Below are positions 53,712 to 63,063 of a DNA stretch of 64,000 nt, in pieces; the first letter of the stretch is position 1, and every line of letters begins with the position of its first letter. Origin of the DNA: Nostoc sp. C052 (GTDB lineage Bacteria; Cyanobacteriota; Cyanobacteriia; Cyanobacteriales; Nostocaceae). The notes below the pieces were generated by a model, which made no database searches, had not been told where the DNA came from, and worked only from the letters and a program-made list of their open reading frames with translations. The stretch covers positions 5,886,001 to 5,950,000 of the forward strand of contig NZ_CP040272.1 of NCBI RefSeq assembly GCF_013393905.1, written 5' to 3'. The translations under genes and the position numbers were made by a program.

Positions 53712-54758
53712 TCATTTTATCCCGGAAAGTAGCTTTTTCCGCTCATCTGAGTCTTTCCGACAATATCCACTCAAATTATTCAATTTAGGGGTAAGTTTTG
53801 ATATGTCTCCTCTGTAATTTTTACACATCCAATCTAGAATGTTTTTATGCTTTTCATCTTTAATTGCTGCATACAAAGTCTCACATATCGTTGCAGCCTC
53901 AATTCTTTTATTAATTTCTTCTTGCTCAAGTTCAAGCTTGTCTTTCGAGTTTGCAGCACAGAACAGCCAATTAAAACAGTAAACTGAGGGAAGAGTATCA
54001 TTAGGATGGTTTTGTTCCCACAATGAAATTGCAACATCTAAATTATTTTTAGCTTCTTCCCAATCAGGATTTTCTTGATCTTTCAGGGCATAGCCAAGCT
54101 GTGCGTAGAAGCGGCAGCGTGCATTTTTGTATTTAGAGTCGATCAATGCCTGAAAAATTGGAATTGTTCTCTCGATGATTCCATTTTTATTGTGGCCATT
54201 ACGACGCGCATCTTTAGCCATTTTATAAATAGCTTCTTTTGCTGACGATGATGCATTACCAATCTTTTTACTTAAATCATCCAGGTTGACGTTTTTATAA
54301 CTGGTCTCACTCAGTTGAAGATCGACACAACTTTTTGCTTCGGCATCTGCCTTATCTAATTCATCAATTTTTTTAGCTTGATCGTCAATTTTTTCAGAAA
54401 GTTGTTCAACTTTCTCTTTGAGAGTAACTTCAACAGAAGTAGGAGTCAATTTTGCAGATGAAATTCTTTCAACCACTTCTTTAAATTTGATATCTGAATT
54501 AACGATTAGCAATATCACGAGAATCCCCATATCTACGGGCGTAAATCGTTTTTGTCCTACCTTTCCTAACGGAATACAGACTAAATAGATTGAGATTAAA
54601 ATTACAACTATATGCTTTAATACAGCTGCTAGACTTATATTCTTTTCATTATCAGATGTAGCTGCAACAGAAGAATTGTTTAATTGCATAAGAAGAATGT
54701 TCCCGATCAATAATATTGTTTGATTTGCTTTGAGTAAGCTGTTTGCAAAATTAAACAT
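53712..54758 (-). CDS. Membrane protein with coiled coil and helical repeats, unknown function
   Basis: A 348-aa protein that I do not recognise. The first about 90 residues hold two or three hydrophobic segments (about 12-25, 46-64, 76-88). A coiled coil covers about residues 105-145 (VTLKEKVEQLSEKIDDQAKK). The C-terminal about 190 residues are helical and TPR-like (IPIFQALIDSKYKNARCRFY, WEEAKNNLDVAISLWEQN), with six or seven Cys in the C-terminal part. The region is AT-rich and lysine-rich compared with its neighbours, which could mean transfer. It stands alone with its own likely terminator. Confidence 0.7.
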   Translation of the reverse strand: MFNFANSLLKANQTILLIGNILLMQLNNSSVAATSDNEKNISLAAVLKHIVVILISIYLVCIPLGKVGQKRFTPVDMGILVILLIVNSDIKFKEVVERISSAKLTPTSVEVTLKEKVEQLSEKIDDQAKKIDELDKADAEAKSCVDLQLSETSYKNVNLDDLSKKIGNASSSAKEAIYKMAKDARRNGHNKNGIIERTIPIFQALIDSKYKNARCRFYAQLGYALKDQENPDWEEAKNNLDVAISLWEQNHPNDTLPSVYCFNWLFCAANSKDKLELEQEEINKRIEAATICETLYAAIKDEKHKNILDWMCKNYRGDISKLTPKLNNLSGYCRKDSDERKKLLSGIK

Positions 54759-54971
54759 CTTAACTGTCTTTTCTAGTCAGATGCTTTTCGTACCCTAGAA
54801 GAGGCTATTTATAAAGTAAAAATAAAATTACCGTAGGAGAGCCAGTGCGTTGCAGAGTTTCCCAACGCTATATTTACTTTATAAACGATCCCTAAGCATT
54901 AAGGACTCTTCAAAAATGAACTGTCCAACTGCTCTTTATTTGCTTCAAAAGAATAAGAGGTTTTTCCGGAA

Positions 54972-55118
54972 ATGAGCGATATTTTCCAATGCACAGGCAA
55001 TCAAATTTTTACCCACACACGTCAGACTAAAAACTTGGCAGAGTCGGCACGGGCAGCCGCCGATTTTGTGCGAGAGAAAACATTGCATCAGCTTGGTACT
55101 GCGAGCCAATACACTTAA
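54972..55118 (+). CDS. Possible small protein (48 aa)
   Basis: ATG to TAA, beginning MSDIFQCTGNQIF and continuing with LAESARAAADFVREKTLHQL, which could form an amphipathic helix. No strong ribosome site is nearby (AGAGG is about 14 bases upstream). It lies in the 629-base spacer between the membrane protein and the GAF kinase. It might be a real small gene, a remnant or chance. Confidence 0.25.
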   Translation: MSDIFQCTGNQIFTHTRQTKNLAESARAAADFVREKTLHQLGTASQYT

Positions 55119-55283
55119 TTAAAATTAAACCTCAAGGAATTGACGATGGCTACACCGGCCGTTAACGTAGCGTCTCATAGAAGCGGCATCGCAAAAATTT
55201 TCTGTCTACTGAAATGAAGTCGCAGCTAAAAAAAACTAAATCCGCGCAAGCGGACTTCAAGTCTAATATCTAATGACTAATAC

Positions 55284-55350
55284 TTCTCTACGAGAGGCTG
55301 CGCCAACGGCTTGTCTACGAGAGGCTACGCGTTAGCAGAGCTTTCGCTTT
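55284..55350. repeat. TCTCTACGAGAGGCTGCGCC-type short repeats
   Basis: Two tandem variants (TCTCTACGAGAGGCTGCGCC and TGTCTACGAGAGGCTACGCG) followed by TTAGCAGAGC. Same family as 16659, 21960 and 25232. Confidence 0.65.
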
Positions 55351-55387
55351 AGGGATACACTCAGTAGAAGTGACAAATGACCAATGA

Positions 55388-58300
55388 CTAATGACTAATT
55401 TGTTTAATCGGAATTTCAATCCAAAATTCTGTACCTAACCCCAGCTGAGAATCACATTTCAACACACCACTATGTTTATCTACAATAATCTGGTAACTAA
55501 TTGATAAACCCAAGCCAGTGCCTTTTCCTACTGGCTTAGTAGTGAAAAATGGGTCGCAGATTCTTGCTTTTATAGGCTCCGGTATTCCTGGCCCATTGTC
55601 TGCAATGCGAATTACTACGCTCTTGATATTTCCTTCAAGCTCTCCAGGAGTAGTTCTGATGGTAATTTGACTGGTATCAGGATTTGATTGAGATTCCCTG
55701 TAATCTTCTAAAGCATCGATCGCATTGCTTAAAACATTCATAAATACTTGATTTAGTGGCCCGGCATAGCACTCTACTAAAGGAAGGTTGCCGTATTCTT
55801 TAACTAATTTAATCGCTGGACTTTCTGGTTTTGCTTTTAAGCGATGCTGCAAAATTAACAAGGTGCTATCAATACCCTCATGAATATCAACGGGCTTTTT
55901 CTCTGCCTCGTCAAGGCGGGAGAAATTCCGTAAACCCATGACAATCTGACGGATGCGATCGACCCCAACTTTCATGGAAGATAAAGTTTTGGGCAAATCC
56001 TCCATGAGAAATTCTAAATCGATTTCGAGTGCGCGATCGCGAATCTCCGGGTTAGGGCTGGGAGCATTTTGTAAATAGAGGTCTAATATACCCAGTAAAT
56101 CTTGAGCGTAATCGTTGACATGATTGATATTCCCATAAATGAAGTTCACAGGGTTGTTAATTTCGTGAGCCACACCAGCTACCAGTTGACCTAATGAGGA
56201 CATTTTCTCAGTTTGGATCAATTGGGTTTGAGTTTGCTGTAAATCATGCAAAGCTTGAGCCAGTTTTTCTGTCTGTTCTTTGGTTTGATTATGCAATTGG
56301 GCTTGTTGGAGTGCAACCCCAAGCTGATTAGCAATTTGAGTAATAAACTTAATTTCTGAGGCTTCCCAATGGCGGGGTGCAGAATTCTGGTAAGCTGCTA
56401 GTAAGCCCCATAGCTGTTGCCCAATAAATATAGGTGCGATCGCATAAGCCCTTGCTTGAATTTGCTCTAAAACTGCAACGTGGCATTGAGAGTGTCCAAC
56501 TGCATAGATATCATCGACTGCAAAGGTTTCATTGTGACGATATCGCCCACCTTGGGTTTCTTGTAAATAGCTATCTTGCCAAACTGTCTTGCTATGATCG
56601 TCTACTAATTTTAACCAGTTATCACCGACAAACTCGGCGATATATTCACCACTCCAATCAGCCTGGAAGCGGTAGACTGCAACTCGATCTGCTTGTAGTG
56701 ATTTACAGATTTCTTGGGTGGTTGCTTGAAAAATTGCATCTAAATCTAAAGATTCTCTAACTTTCGCCACAACTTCAAACAATACCCGTTGTTGTTCTGC
56801 TGCTTGTTGCAAATCTAATGTCTGTTGTCGTGTCTGAGTGAGTAAATCAGCTTGCTGGAGTGCTACGCCCATTTGGGCCGCAATCTGACTGAGAAAGTTA
56901 ATTTCTGAAACTTTCCATTGTCGAGGGCCAGTGTGTTGATAAGTTGCCAACAAACCCCAAAGTTTTTGCCCAACAAAAATCGGCGCAAGCACAAAAGCGT
57001 GAATTTGAAACTGCTCTAGATTGTCGACATGACACTGAGTAAACCCCATCTTGTAAATGTCATCGACTGCAAATGTTTCATTGTGGCGGTAACGTCCTCC
57101 TTCTGTGTCTTGTAAGTAGGTGTCATTCCAAATTGTATTAATACCTAATTCCGACTCATTCGACCAGTATGGACTAGCAGCCTCGAAATCCCCGACAAAT
57201 TCACCACCCCAATTAGCATCGAAACGATAAACAGAAACGCGATCAGCTTTAATTAATTGACAAACTTCTTTAGTTGTGGTTATAAAAATCGTATTTGTAT
57301 CTAGAGATTCTCGAATTTCGGCAATAACTTTAAACACAGCCTGTTCTTGTTCAGATGTGCGTTGTAACTCAACTGTGCGTCTTTTAACTTGTTTTTCTAA
57401 ATTTTCATTGAAGACTTGTACTTGTTGCTGTAGTTCATACTGCTGAACTGCGGAAGCAAAGTGTTTACCAAGGTTTCTAGCCAGTTCAATCTCTTCAATT
57501 GTCCATTTTTGAGCTTGTGCTTTTTTAGATTCGCGCCAAACCTCAAAGGATCGTCGGGGGTATAGTTGCCTTTGATCGCTGTCATGCTGCCCCGCCCATA
57601 AAGTTTCTGTGTCTACTTCATTGCGGAAAATACTTAAGTAGCCCAACAACTGCTGACGATACTGGAGTGGGATCATCAACAGGCTGCGAATTTTAGTTGG
57701 CTCAAAAGCAACTTGCAAACTTCGCAAGCCAGGAGTGTTATATATATCTGAAATCGGCCAAACATCGTAGTTAGTGAACTTGTAGTGTTCGTGCCAGATA
57801 CTATATTGCTCGATCAATGGATATATAGTTTGTTCTGGCATCACTGGTTGCTGTCCACAGATATAAAGCTTGATACAAGTATTTCCTGGTATTAAGCATT
57901 CTGTTAAGCTGGTCACGTTGCCATTGTGGAAATCAAAAGCTTCATTTCTAATGCACAGCCTGCCACCAACACCATTAAAGGCAGCAACAGCCGCTTCTAA
58001 GGCTGGCTGTAAGACAATTGTCGGCAGTGAATGTAATAGGGTAGCAATGCGGTTAACGATCGCTTCTCGTTCGGCTGTTTTGCGAACTTGAGTGTGCAGG
58101 GTACTTTGAGCGATCGCCACTGACAGTTGCTCGACTACCATTTGTATTGCTTCTAGTTCATATTCTGAAATCGGACGCGCTTCAGAATTATGAGAAACCA
58201 GCAGCCCCCAAAGTTGATCTTGATAGAGAATAGGCGCTACTAGTGAGGATTTTACCCCCATTGCCGTCAAATATTCAATATGACACGGGTCTACAGGGCG

Positions 58301-58696
58301 GTAACGGATTTCCTCTGAAATAGTTTCTCCATTGTCCAAATCACGCAGGTGAATTTGACCAATCTCTTTAGTATCAACATTTACAACCGAACGCACCCGT
58401 GATTTGATAAATAGTTCACGGGCATAAGATGGGATGTCATCGCAGGGAAAATTTAGCCCCAATAGCGACGGCAAACAATTTTTATTAATCGATTCAGCAA
58501 TCACTTGACCACTACCATCGGGATGAAATTTGTAAATCATCACTCGATCGGTTTTTAGTAGCGATCGCACCTCTGCCGTTGTGACTGTGATAATTTCTTC
58601 TAACTCTAAGCTGCGTCGGATACGGTTTGTAATGCGGCGTAGAAAACTTTCTTCGTCGCGACATAAGGGAAAATCTTGTTCAGGATTGGAGGTCAT
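55388..58696 (-). CDS. Phytochrome-like histidine kinase with four GAF domains
   Basis: A 1102-aa soluble sensor kinase. GAF1 (about 20-200) has a phytochrome-like DIP motif (FPCDDIPSYARELF near 85) and DPCHIEYL near 140. GAF2 (about 210-420) is divergent and lacks the Cys-His pair. GAF3 (about 445-620) has TQCHVDNLEQF near 554; GAF4 (about 630-800) has SQCHVAVLEQI near 737. A Cys-His pair at this place is the bilin attachment motif of phytochromes and cyanobacteriochromes, so up to three bilins could bind. The kinase follows: H-box VAGVAHEINNPVNF near 844, N-box NAIDAL, DNGPGI and GTGLGL. No response regulator is adjacent. Transfers phosphate to an unknown partner. Confidence 0.92.
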   Translation of the reverse strand: MTSNPEQDFPLCRDEESFLRRITNRIRRSLELEEIITVTTAEVRSLLKTDRVMIYKFHPDGSGQVIAESINKNCLPSLLGLNFPCDDIPSYARELFIKSRVRSVVNVDTKEIGQIHLRDLDNGETISEEIRYRPVDPCHIEYLTAMGVKSSLVAPILYQDQLWGLLVSHNSEARPISEYELEAIQMVVEQLSVAIAQSTLHTQVRKTAEREAIVNRIATLLHSLPTIVLQPALEAAVAAFNGVGGRLCIRNEAFDFHNGNVTSLTECLIPGNTCIKLYICGQQPVMPEQTIYPLIEQYSIWHEHYKFTNYDVWPISDIYNTPGLRSLQVAFEPTKIRSLLMIPLQYRQQLLGYLSIFRNEVDTETLWAGQHDSDQRQLYPRRSFEVWRESKKAQAQKWTIEEIELARNLGKHFASAVQQYELQQQVQVFNENLEKQVKRRTVELQRTSEQEQAVFKVIAEIRESLDTNTIFITTTKEVCQLIKADRVSVYRFDANWGGEFVGDFEAASPYWSNESELGINTIWNDTYLQDTEGGRYRHNETFAVDDIYKMGFTQCHVDNLEQFQIHAFVLAPIFVGQKLWGLLATYQHTGPRQWKVSEINFLSQIAAQMGVALQQADLLTQTRQQTLDLQQAAEQQRVLFEVVAKVRESLDLDAIFQATTQEICKSLQADRVAVYRFQADWSGEYIAEFVGDNWLKLVDDHSKTVWQDSYLQETQGGRYRHNETFAVDDIYAVGHSQCHVAVLEQIQARAYAIAPIFIGQQLWGLLAAYQNSAPRHWEASEIKFITQIANQLGVALQQAQLHNQTKEQTEKLAQALHDLQQTQTQLIQTEKMSSLGQLVAGVAHEINNPVNFIYGNINHVNDYAQDLLGILDLYLQNAPSPNPEIRDRALEIDLEFLMEDLPKTLSSMKVGVDRIRQIVMGLRNFSRLDEAEKKPVDIHEGIDSTLLILQHRLKAKPESPAIKLVKEYGNLPLVECYAGPLNQVFMNVLSNAIDALEDYRESQSNPDTSQITIRTTPGELEGNIKSVVIRIADNGPGIPEPIKARICDPFFTTKPVGKGTGLGLSISYQIIVDKHSGVLKCDSQLGLGTEFWIEIPIKQISH

Positions 58697-58851
58697 TGTT
58701 TATAGCAAAATAAATTAATAATTTGAAAACTGACATAATTAAATCTAAAGACATTGTGAAATTTATTTCATCAATTTGTCTTCAGTAAAACTACGGTCAA
58801 ATCATTAATAAAAATATTTTTTTGCCTTTTATCAAATTTCACCAAAAAATC

Positions 58852-58883
58852 ATAAAAACAGACGCTAAAAAAGTTGCGTCTGT
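58852..58883 (-). terminator. Rho-independent-type terminator of the ArsA-like gene
   Basis: On the minus strand ACAGACGC-AACTTTTTTA-GCGTCTGT followed by TTTTTATG, 70 bases after the stop at 58953. Confidence 0.8.
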
Positions 58884-58952
58884 ACTAGCTATAAGAGAAA
58901 GTTTTTGCTTTTTAGTTTTAACTTTCTGTTGACAGAGTAACGTCCAACAAAA

Positions 58953-60140
58953 TTAAACTTTTGTGTTGTCAGCAAAGCGGATTTTTAGATAATCATTTTC
59001 CATCTTTGCCCCGGCTGGTTGTAGTGCTGCTAAGGCTTGTGGCAAAACTAAGTTACGACGATGGTTGCCAATAGTAATGTTTAATTCGTCTCCAGTTTTA
59101 CTGAGTTGAACTTGGTCTTTAGGAATACCAGGTAAGTAAAGTTCTAAGCTGTATTGGTTTTCCTCTTGCACTACTCTAAGAGTTGTTTCTTTGTAATAAA
59201 CCTGAGTTGGATCTTCATCTTTATAAAGAGTTTCTTTCAGGCGTTCTAATGAAGCCAATCCACACATTTCCTCAGAAAATAGGGGAACTTCTTTCACAGG
59301 CAGAGGGTGAAAATCATCATGAATTTCTCGGCGATATTGCTCCTGACTTTCCTTCCAACGTTGGAAAAATGGATCTTGGACTTCGCGGGGAATAATCCGA
59401 TTAGCCACAACTAAATCTGTTGCAACATTATACAAACTCAGATAAGCATGGGCACGGAGAGACTCTTTAATCACCATTTTTTCAGGATTTGTTACTAGAC
59501 GCACTGAGGTTTGAGTATTATCTGTTAATACTTTTTCCAGAGCTTCAATTTGTTCATAAAACTCATAAGGTGCATCCATTACTTCTTTATCAGGTAGCGA
59601 AAAACCAGCAATTGGTCTAAACAAAGGTTCAACCAAGGGCCGAAGTGCCACCGAGATGTTTTGAAATGGTTTGTAAAAACGGCGCATATACCAGCCACCG
59701 ACTTCAGGTAAACTCAGCAAGCGCAGTGCTGTGCCGGTGGGGGCTGAGTCGATAATTAAGACATCAAACTCGCCTTCATCGTAATGGCGTTTCATCCTTA
59801 CCAAGCCAAAAATCTCATCCATGCCTGGTAAAATTGCCAATTCCTCTGCCTGTACGCCATCTAAACCCCTTGCCTGTAAAACTTGGGTAATATAACGTTT
59901 CACAGCACCCCAGTTTCCCTCCAGTTCTTGCAGCGCATCCAGTTCAGCACCCCAGAGATTTGGGCGAATTTTTTGGGGTGCGTGTCCCAGTTCCATGTCA
60001 AAACTGTCGGCGAGGGAGTGGGCGGGATCTGTACTTAAAACCAACGTCTGATAGCCTAGTTCCGCACAACGGAGTCCAGTTGCAGCAGCCACGGAAGTTT
60101 TGCCCACGCCGCCTTTACCGGTCATTAAAATTACACGCAT
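58953..60140 (-). CDS. ArsA/Get3-type ATPase with C-terminal HSP20-like domain
   Basis: A 395-aa cytoplasmic P-loop ATPase. The deviant Walker A motif is GKGGVGKTSV (residues 8-17), switch regions STDPAHSLADSFD and LIIDSAPTGTALRLL are present. After about residue 310 comes a small beta-sandwich HSP20-like domain (YSLELYLPGIPKDQVQL, LNITIGNHRRNLVLP). The zinc CxxC of eukaryotic Get3 is not seen. No arsenic genes are nearby, so targeting of membrane proteins or another chaperone role is as likely as arsenite efflux. Followed by a terminator. Confidence 0.9.
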   Translation of the reverse strand: MRVILMTGKGGVGKTSVAAATGLRCAELGYQTLVLSTDPAHSLADSFDMELGHAPQKIRPNLWGAELDALQELEGNWGAVKRYITQVLQARGLDGVQAEELAILPGMDEIFGLVRMKRHYDEGEFDVLIIDSAPTGTALRLLSLPEVGGWYMRRFYKPFQNISVALRPLVEPLFRPIAGFSLPDKEVMDAPYEFYEQIEALEKVLTDNTQTSVRLVTNPEKMVIKESLRAHAYLSLYNVATDLVVANRIIPREVQDPFFQRWKESQEQYRREIHDDFHPLPVKEVPLFSEEMCGLASLERLKETLYKDEDPTQVYYKETTLRVVQEENQYSLELYLPGIPKDQVQLSKTGDELNITIGNHRRNLVLPQALAALQPAGAKMENDYLKIRFADNTKV

Positions 60141-60244
60141 AGATGCTTCTTTCCTGCCTGAGGATTTTTTACATTTATTTACATTATCGACTGTTTAAGG
60201 AAAATAAATGTTGTTTCAGTGCATCTAGGGATTAATATAAGTAT

Positions 60245-60526
60245 TTAATCTAAATCATCCGTTGGATTTTGCTGCAATAACCGATCCAGCTTATTTTCCA
60301 GCGCTGAGAGTTTTTTGAGAATTGTGGGGCGATCGCCATCAAGAGAAATTAGTAAATTGGTGATTCTCTCTTGGATGTTCGCTAATTGTGCTACTGCATT
60401 CTGAATTTGGAGCATTCCTTCTCGGAGTTCTTGGCGTTCCTGACGTGCTTCCACCATTTCATCTAACATAGCTTGGACTGTTTTAGCGTTACTCTCAATT
60501 AGATGTTTGAGTTCTTTATCAGTCAT
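60245..60526 (-). CDS. Small coiled-coil protein of unknown function
   Basis: A 93-aa protein, nearly all predicted helix with heptad patterns (ESNAKTVQAMLDEMVEARQE, LSALENKLDRLLQQ). No signal peptide or membrane segment. This type of small coiled coil is common in cyanobacteria, sometimes beside toxin-antitoxin or phage-like genes, but no such partner is here. It lies about 105 bases upstream of the ArsA-like gene on the same strand. Confidence 0.65.
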   Translation of the reverse strand: MTDKELKHLIESNAKTVQAMLDEMVEARQERQELREGMLQIQNAVAQLANIQERITNLLISLDGDRPTILKKLSALENKLDRLLQQNPTDDLD

Positions 60527-60725
60527 TGCGATCGCACTTTGGAGTTGAGTTTATGATAAATCATAAAAAATTAATTAACATCCGCATTATTAACTCTTTC
60601 TCCCAACAGGATTTTTAGCTTTTTAGCGGATTGATTTAGTATACCAAATATTGATACCAACTCTCCATAGGCGATAATTTTTGGAAAGTTAGTAATCAAA
60701 AAATTACCATCTCAACAAGTCAAGT

Positions 60726-61670
60726 TCAAGGCGATGTACCACTACGGCGAACTTTGATTAACTCAGCACAGATACTAACTGCAATTTCTTCTGGTGTTAA
60801 AGCGCCAATATCTAAACCAATTGGTGCATATATTTGATGAAAAAACTCTGGATTGCAACCTTCATTTTGCAATATTTTGTACACAGTACTGACCCGTTTA
60901 TTGCTGCCAATCATGCCCATATATTTTGTTTGATATTTGCATAACAGGCGTAAAGCTTCTAAATCTTGCAGATAACCTCTAGTAACTAAAGCGACATATA
61001 AATTAGTATTTTTATTTAATATTTCTTGAATTGAAGTGATGGGTTGTGCTAGCAGCAGCGAGGCTCCAGGAAATCTTTCTTTTGTGGCAAAGTCTGAGCG
61101 ATCGTCTTGTACAATAACTTGAAAACCTGCTATTTTTCCAACCTGCGCTAGAGAAACAGCAATATGTCCTGCACCAATAATTAAAAGTGTTGGTGGTGGT
61201 AGCAAAGGTTCTACTAATGCTGTAGTATGTAGAGATGGAATTACTTGTGTTTCTAATATTAAATAGGGTTTTTCATCTGTATTAAAGGGCGTGATCCTGG
61301 TTCCAGAACGCCCAGATGTTAAACTATCTATAATTTGATTAACTAAGTTTAAGCTTTCACTACCTGACCATAGCTCTAATAATACCTGCATTGTGCCACC
61401 ACAAACGCCTTGAGTTTCTCGTTGCGGCGCACCAGATAAATCAATTTCTACAAATTGTTTTTTACCTGTTTGTAGTACTTGTAAAGCTTGCTGATAAACT
61501 CTTGCTTCTCCAGCACCACCGCCAATTGTTCCAAAGGTTTTACCATCGGCGTCAATAAACATTTTCGCGCCTACTTCTCTGGGTGTGGAACCTTTGGTGC
61601 TGGTGACAGTGGCTAAAACTACAGCACTGTTTTTTAAGGTTTTTGCTAGTTGTTGGTAGAACTCAAGCAT
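60726..61670 (-). CDS. XdhC/CoxI family protein
   Basis: A 314-aa protein from the ATG at 61670; four further upstream codons would need TTG and come from repeat-adjacent DNA. The N-terminal XdhC_CoxI domain (about 10-80) has TVTSTKGSTPREVGAKMF and TIGGGAGEARV, then QGVCGGTMQVLLE with the conserved Cys. The C-terminal Rossmann domain has LLIIGAGHIAVSLAQVG near 165 and VTRGYLQDLEAL. XdhC binds molybdenum cofactor and helps insert its sulfurated form into xanthine dehydrogenase-type enzymes. No molybdoenzyme gene is in this window. Confidence 0.87.
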   Translation of the reverse strand: MLEFYQQLAKTLKNSAVVLATVTSTKGSTPREVGAKMFIDADGKTFGTIGGGAGEARVYQQALQVLQTGKKQFVEIDLSGAPQRETQGVCGGTMQVLLELWSGSESLNLVNQIIDSLTSGRSGTRITPFNTDEKPYLILETQVIPSLHTTALVEPLLPPPTLLIIGAGHIAVSLAQVGKIAGFQVIVQDDRSDFATKERFPGASLLLAQPITSIQEILNKNTNLYVALVTRGYLQDLEALRLLCKYQTKYMGMIGSNKRVSTVYKILQNEGCNPEFFHQIYAPIGLDIGALTPEEIAVSICAELIKVRRSGTSP

Positions 61671-61680
61671 CCATGTTAAC

Positions 61681-61711
61681 AATTAAAAATTAAAAATTAA
61701 AAATTAAAAAC
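61681..61711. repeat. AATTAAAA tandem repeat
   Basis: Four to five copies of ATTAAAA just upstream of the xdhC start. The complementary form is at 50860-50890 at the end of ada. Confidence 0.75.
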
Positions 61712-61870
61712 ATTTCAGACGGGGATTTAAACCCTTTAATTTACAATAAAAAATCGCCAGGCAATTCTCTCAACGCCCAGGTTTAACACCCCAGATTTTC
61801 GTTGACTAATTTACCTAGTGTTGGCAAAATTATATGTGTAGCTACCCTTAGACTATCGCTGATGATTAAG

Positions 61871-62791
61871 CTAATTGTTTGGATGTTCATCCTTTGTAAC
61901 TATAGGTGAAGCTACTTCCGCCAAATGTTGTTCTTGGGCTTGCATTTCCAGTAATTGAGGAATCGTTACAAATCTATAACCTTGGGCCTTTAAACCTGCG
62001 ATCATTTCTGGCAAAGCTTTGACAGATTTAGAACGGTTGCCACCGCCATCGTGCATCAGTACAATTGCACCTGGCTTTGCATATTTCAGCACATTTTTGA
62101 TTAGCATTGGCACTTGAGGCGAACGACGTTCGGCATCTCCCGACTCTTCTGACCACATCATGACAGCGTACTTCTCATTTTTGGCATATTCGACTAATCC
62201 ATTATTCAGAAAGCCGCCAGGGGGACGAAATAGAGTAGTTTTCTCTCCGGTGGTCTTGTAGATGATCTCTGCTGTACGATCAATTTCACTAGCCGCAGTA
62301 GCTACGTCCATACGGCGATACCAATGATGCCATGTATGATTACCAATTACGTGACCATCAGCAGCGACTTGCTTGGCAACTTGGGGAAAATATTTCACCA
62401 TTTCCCCAATCATGAAGAATGTGGCTTTGATATCATTTTTCTTCAAAATTTCTAAAATCTGTGCCGTATTTTTGGGGCCTGGACCATCATCAAAGGTTAA
62501 GGCGATGACTTTCTCATTTGCTTTTAGTTTCCCTTGATAAACGATTGTTCCCTGAAAAGGCTTGGGAATTTCATTCATCTGGTCTGTAGCTGGACTGATA
62601 TTCTGTTGTGCGGATGCACTCATCAACTTGTTCTGACTTGCTTTAGCACTCTCGCTTTTTGGCTTTACAATTCCCAATAGATGCTCAAATCCGCTGGTAG
62701 TTAAAAGCAAACTGATACCCAAACTACTAGTACCAGTAACCAATGTAATGATGATGAGTTTCGATAACCAAGATAATTTACGGGTAGACAC
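61871..62791 (-). CDS. Polysaccharide deacetylase (NodB domain), membrane-anchored
   Basis: A 306-aa protein. I chose the GTG at 62791 because GAGG lies about nine bases upstream; an ATG at 62824 would add residues encoded by a tandem repeat (MPNPQYLRIF). An N-terminal membrane segment covers about residues 9-30. The NodB domain spans about 95-285: TFDDGPGP (catalytic Asp and metal Asp), GNHTWHH (metal His pair), RPPGG, and VLMHDGGG with the last catalytic His. It removes acetyl groups from N-acetylglucosamine polymers such as peptidoglycan or envelope polysaccharide, outside the cytoplasm. Confidence 0.88.
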   Translation of the reverse strand: MSTRKLSWLSKLIIITLVTGTSSLGISLLLTTSGFEHLLGIVKPKSESAKASQNKLMSASAQQNISPATDQMNEIPKPFQGTIVYQGKLKANEKVIALTFDDGPGPKNTAQILEILKKNDIKATFFMIGEMVKYFPQVAKQVAADGHVIGNHTWHHWYRRMDVATAASEIDRTAEIIYKTTGEKTTLFRPPGGFLNNGLVEYAKNEKYAVMMWSEESGDAERRSPQVPMLIKNVLKYAKPGAIVLMHDGGGNRSKSVKALPEMIAGLKAQGYRFVTIPQLLEMQAQEQHLAEVASPIVTKDEHPNN

Positions 62792-62810
62792 ATTAAATAT
62801 CCTCAAATAT

Positions 62811-62921
62811 TGGGGATTGGGCATTGAAAAGAGGCAGAGGGGCGGGGTGCGGGGGGCGGAGGGGAAAATTCTTCTCCCTTGCTCCCTGCTCCCTTGCTTC
62901 TTCCCCAGTCCCCAGTCCCCA
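62811..62921. repeat. GGGGATT ... CCCCAGT repeat element upstream of the deacetylase
   Basis: The left arm TGGGGATTGGGCATTG and right arm CCCCAGTCCCCAGTCCCC bracket a purine-rich GGGGCGGGGTGCGGGGG and a TCCCTTGCTCCCTGCTCCC stretch. Same design as 17551-17663. Confidence 0.75.
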
Positions 62922-63063
62922 GCTTACGTATAAAAGTACTATCAGCTAATTATAGAGAGCTAGTCAAATTATGCGATCGCTCTTATCCCAGCATACACCG
63001 CCAGCTATCCCGGACATATATTGTAGGGGTGGGATTCCCGGCGATTTTCTGATTCTTAATTAT

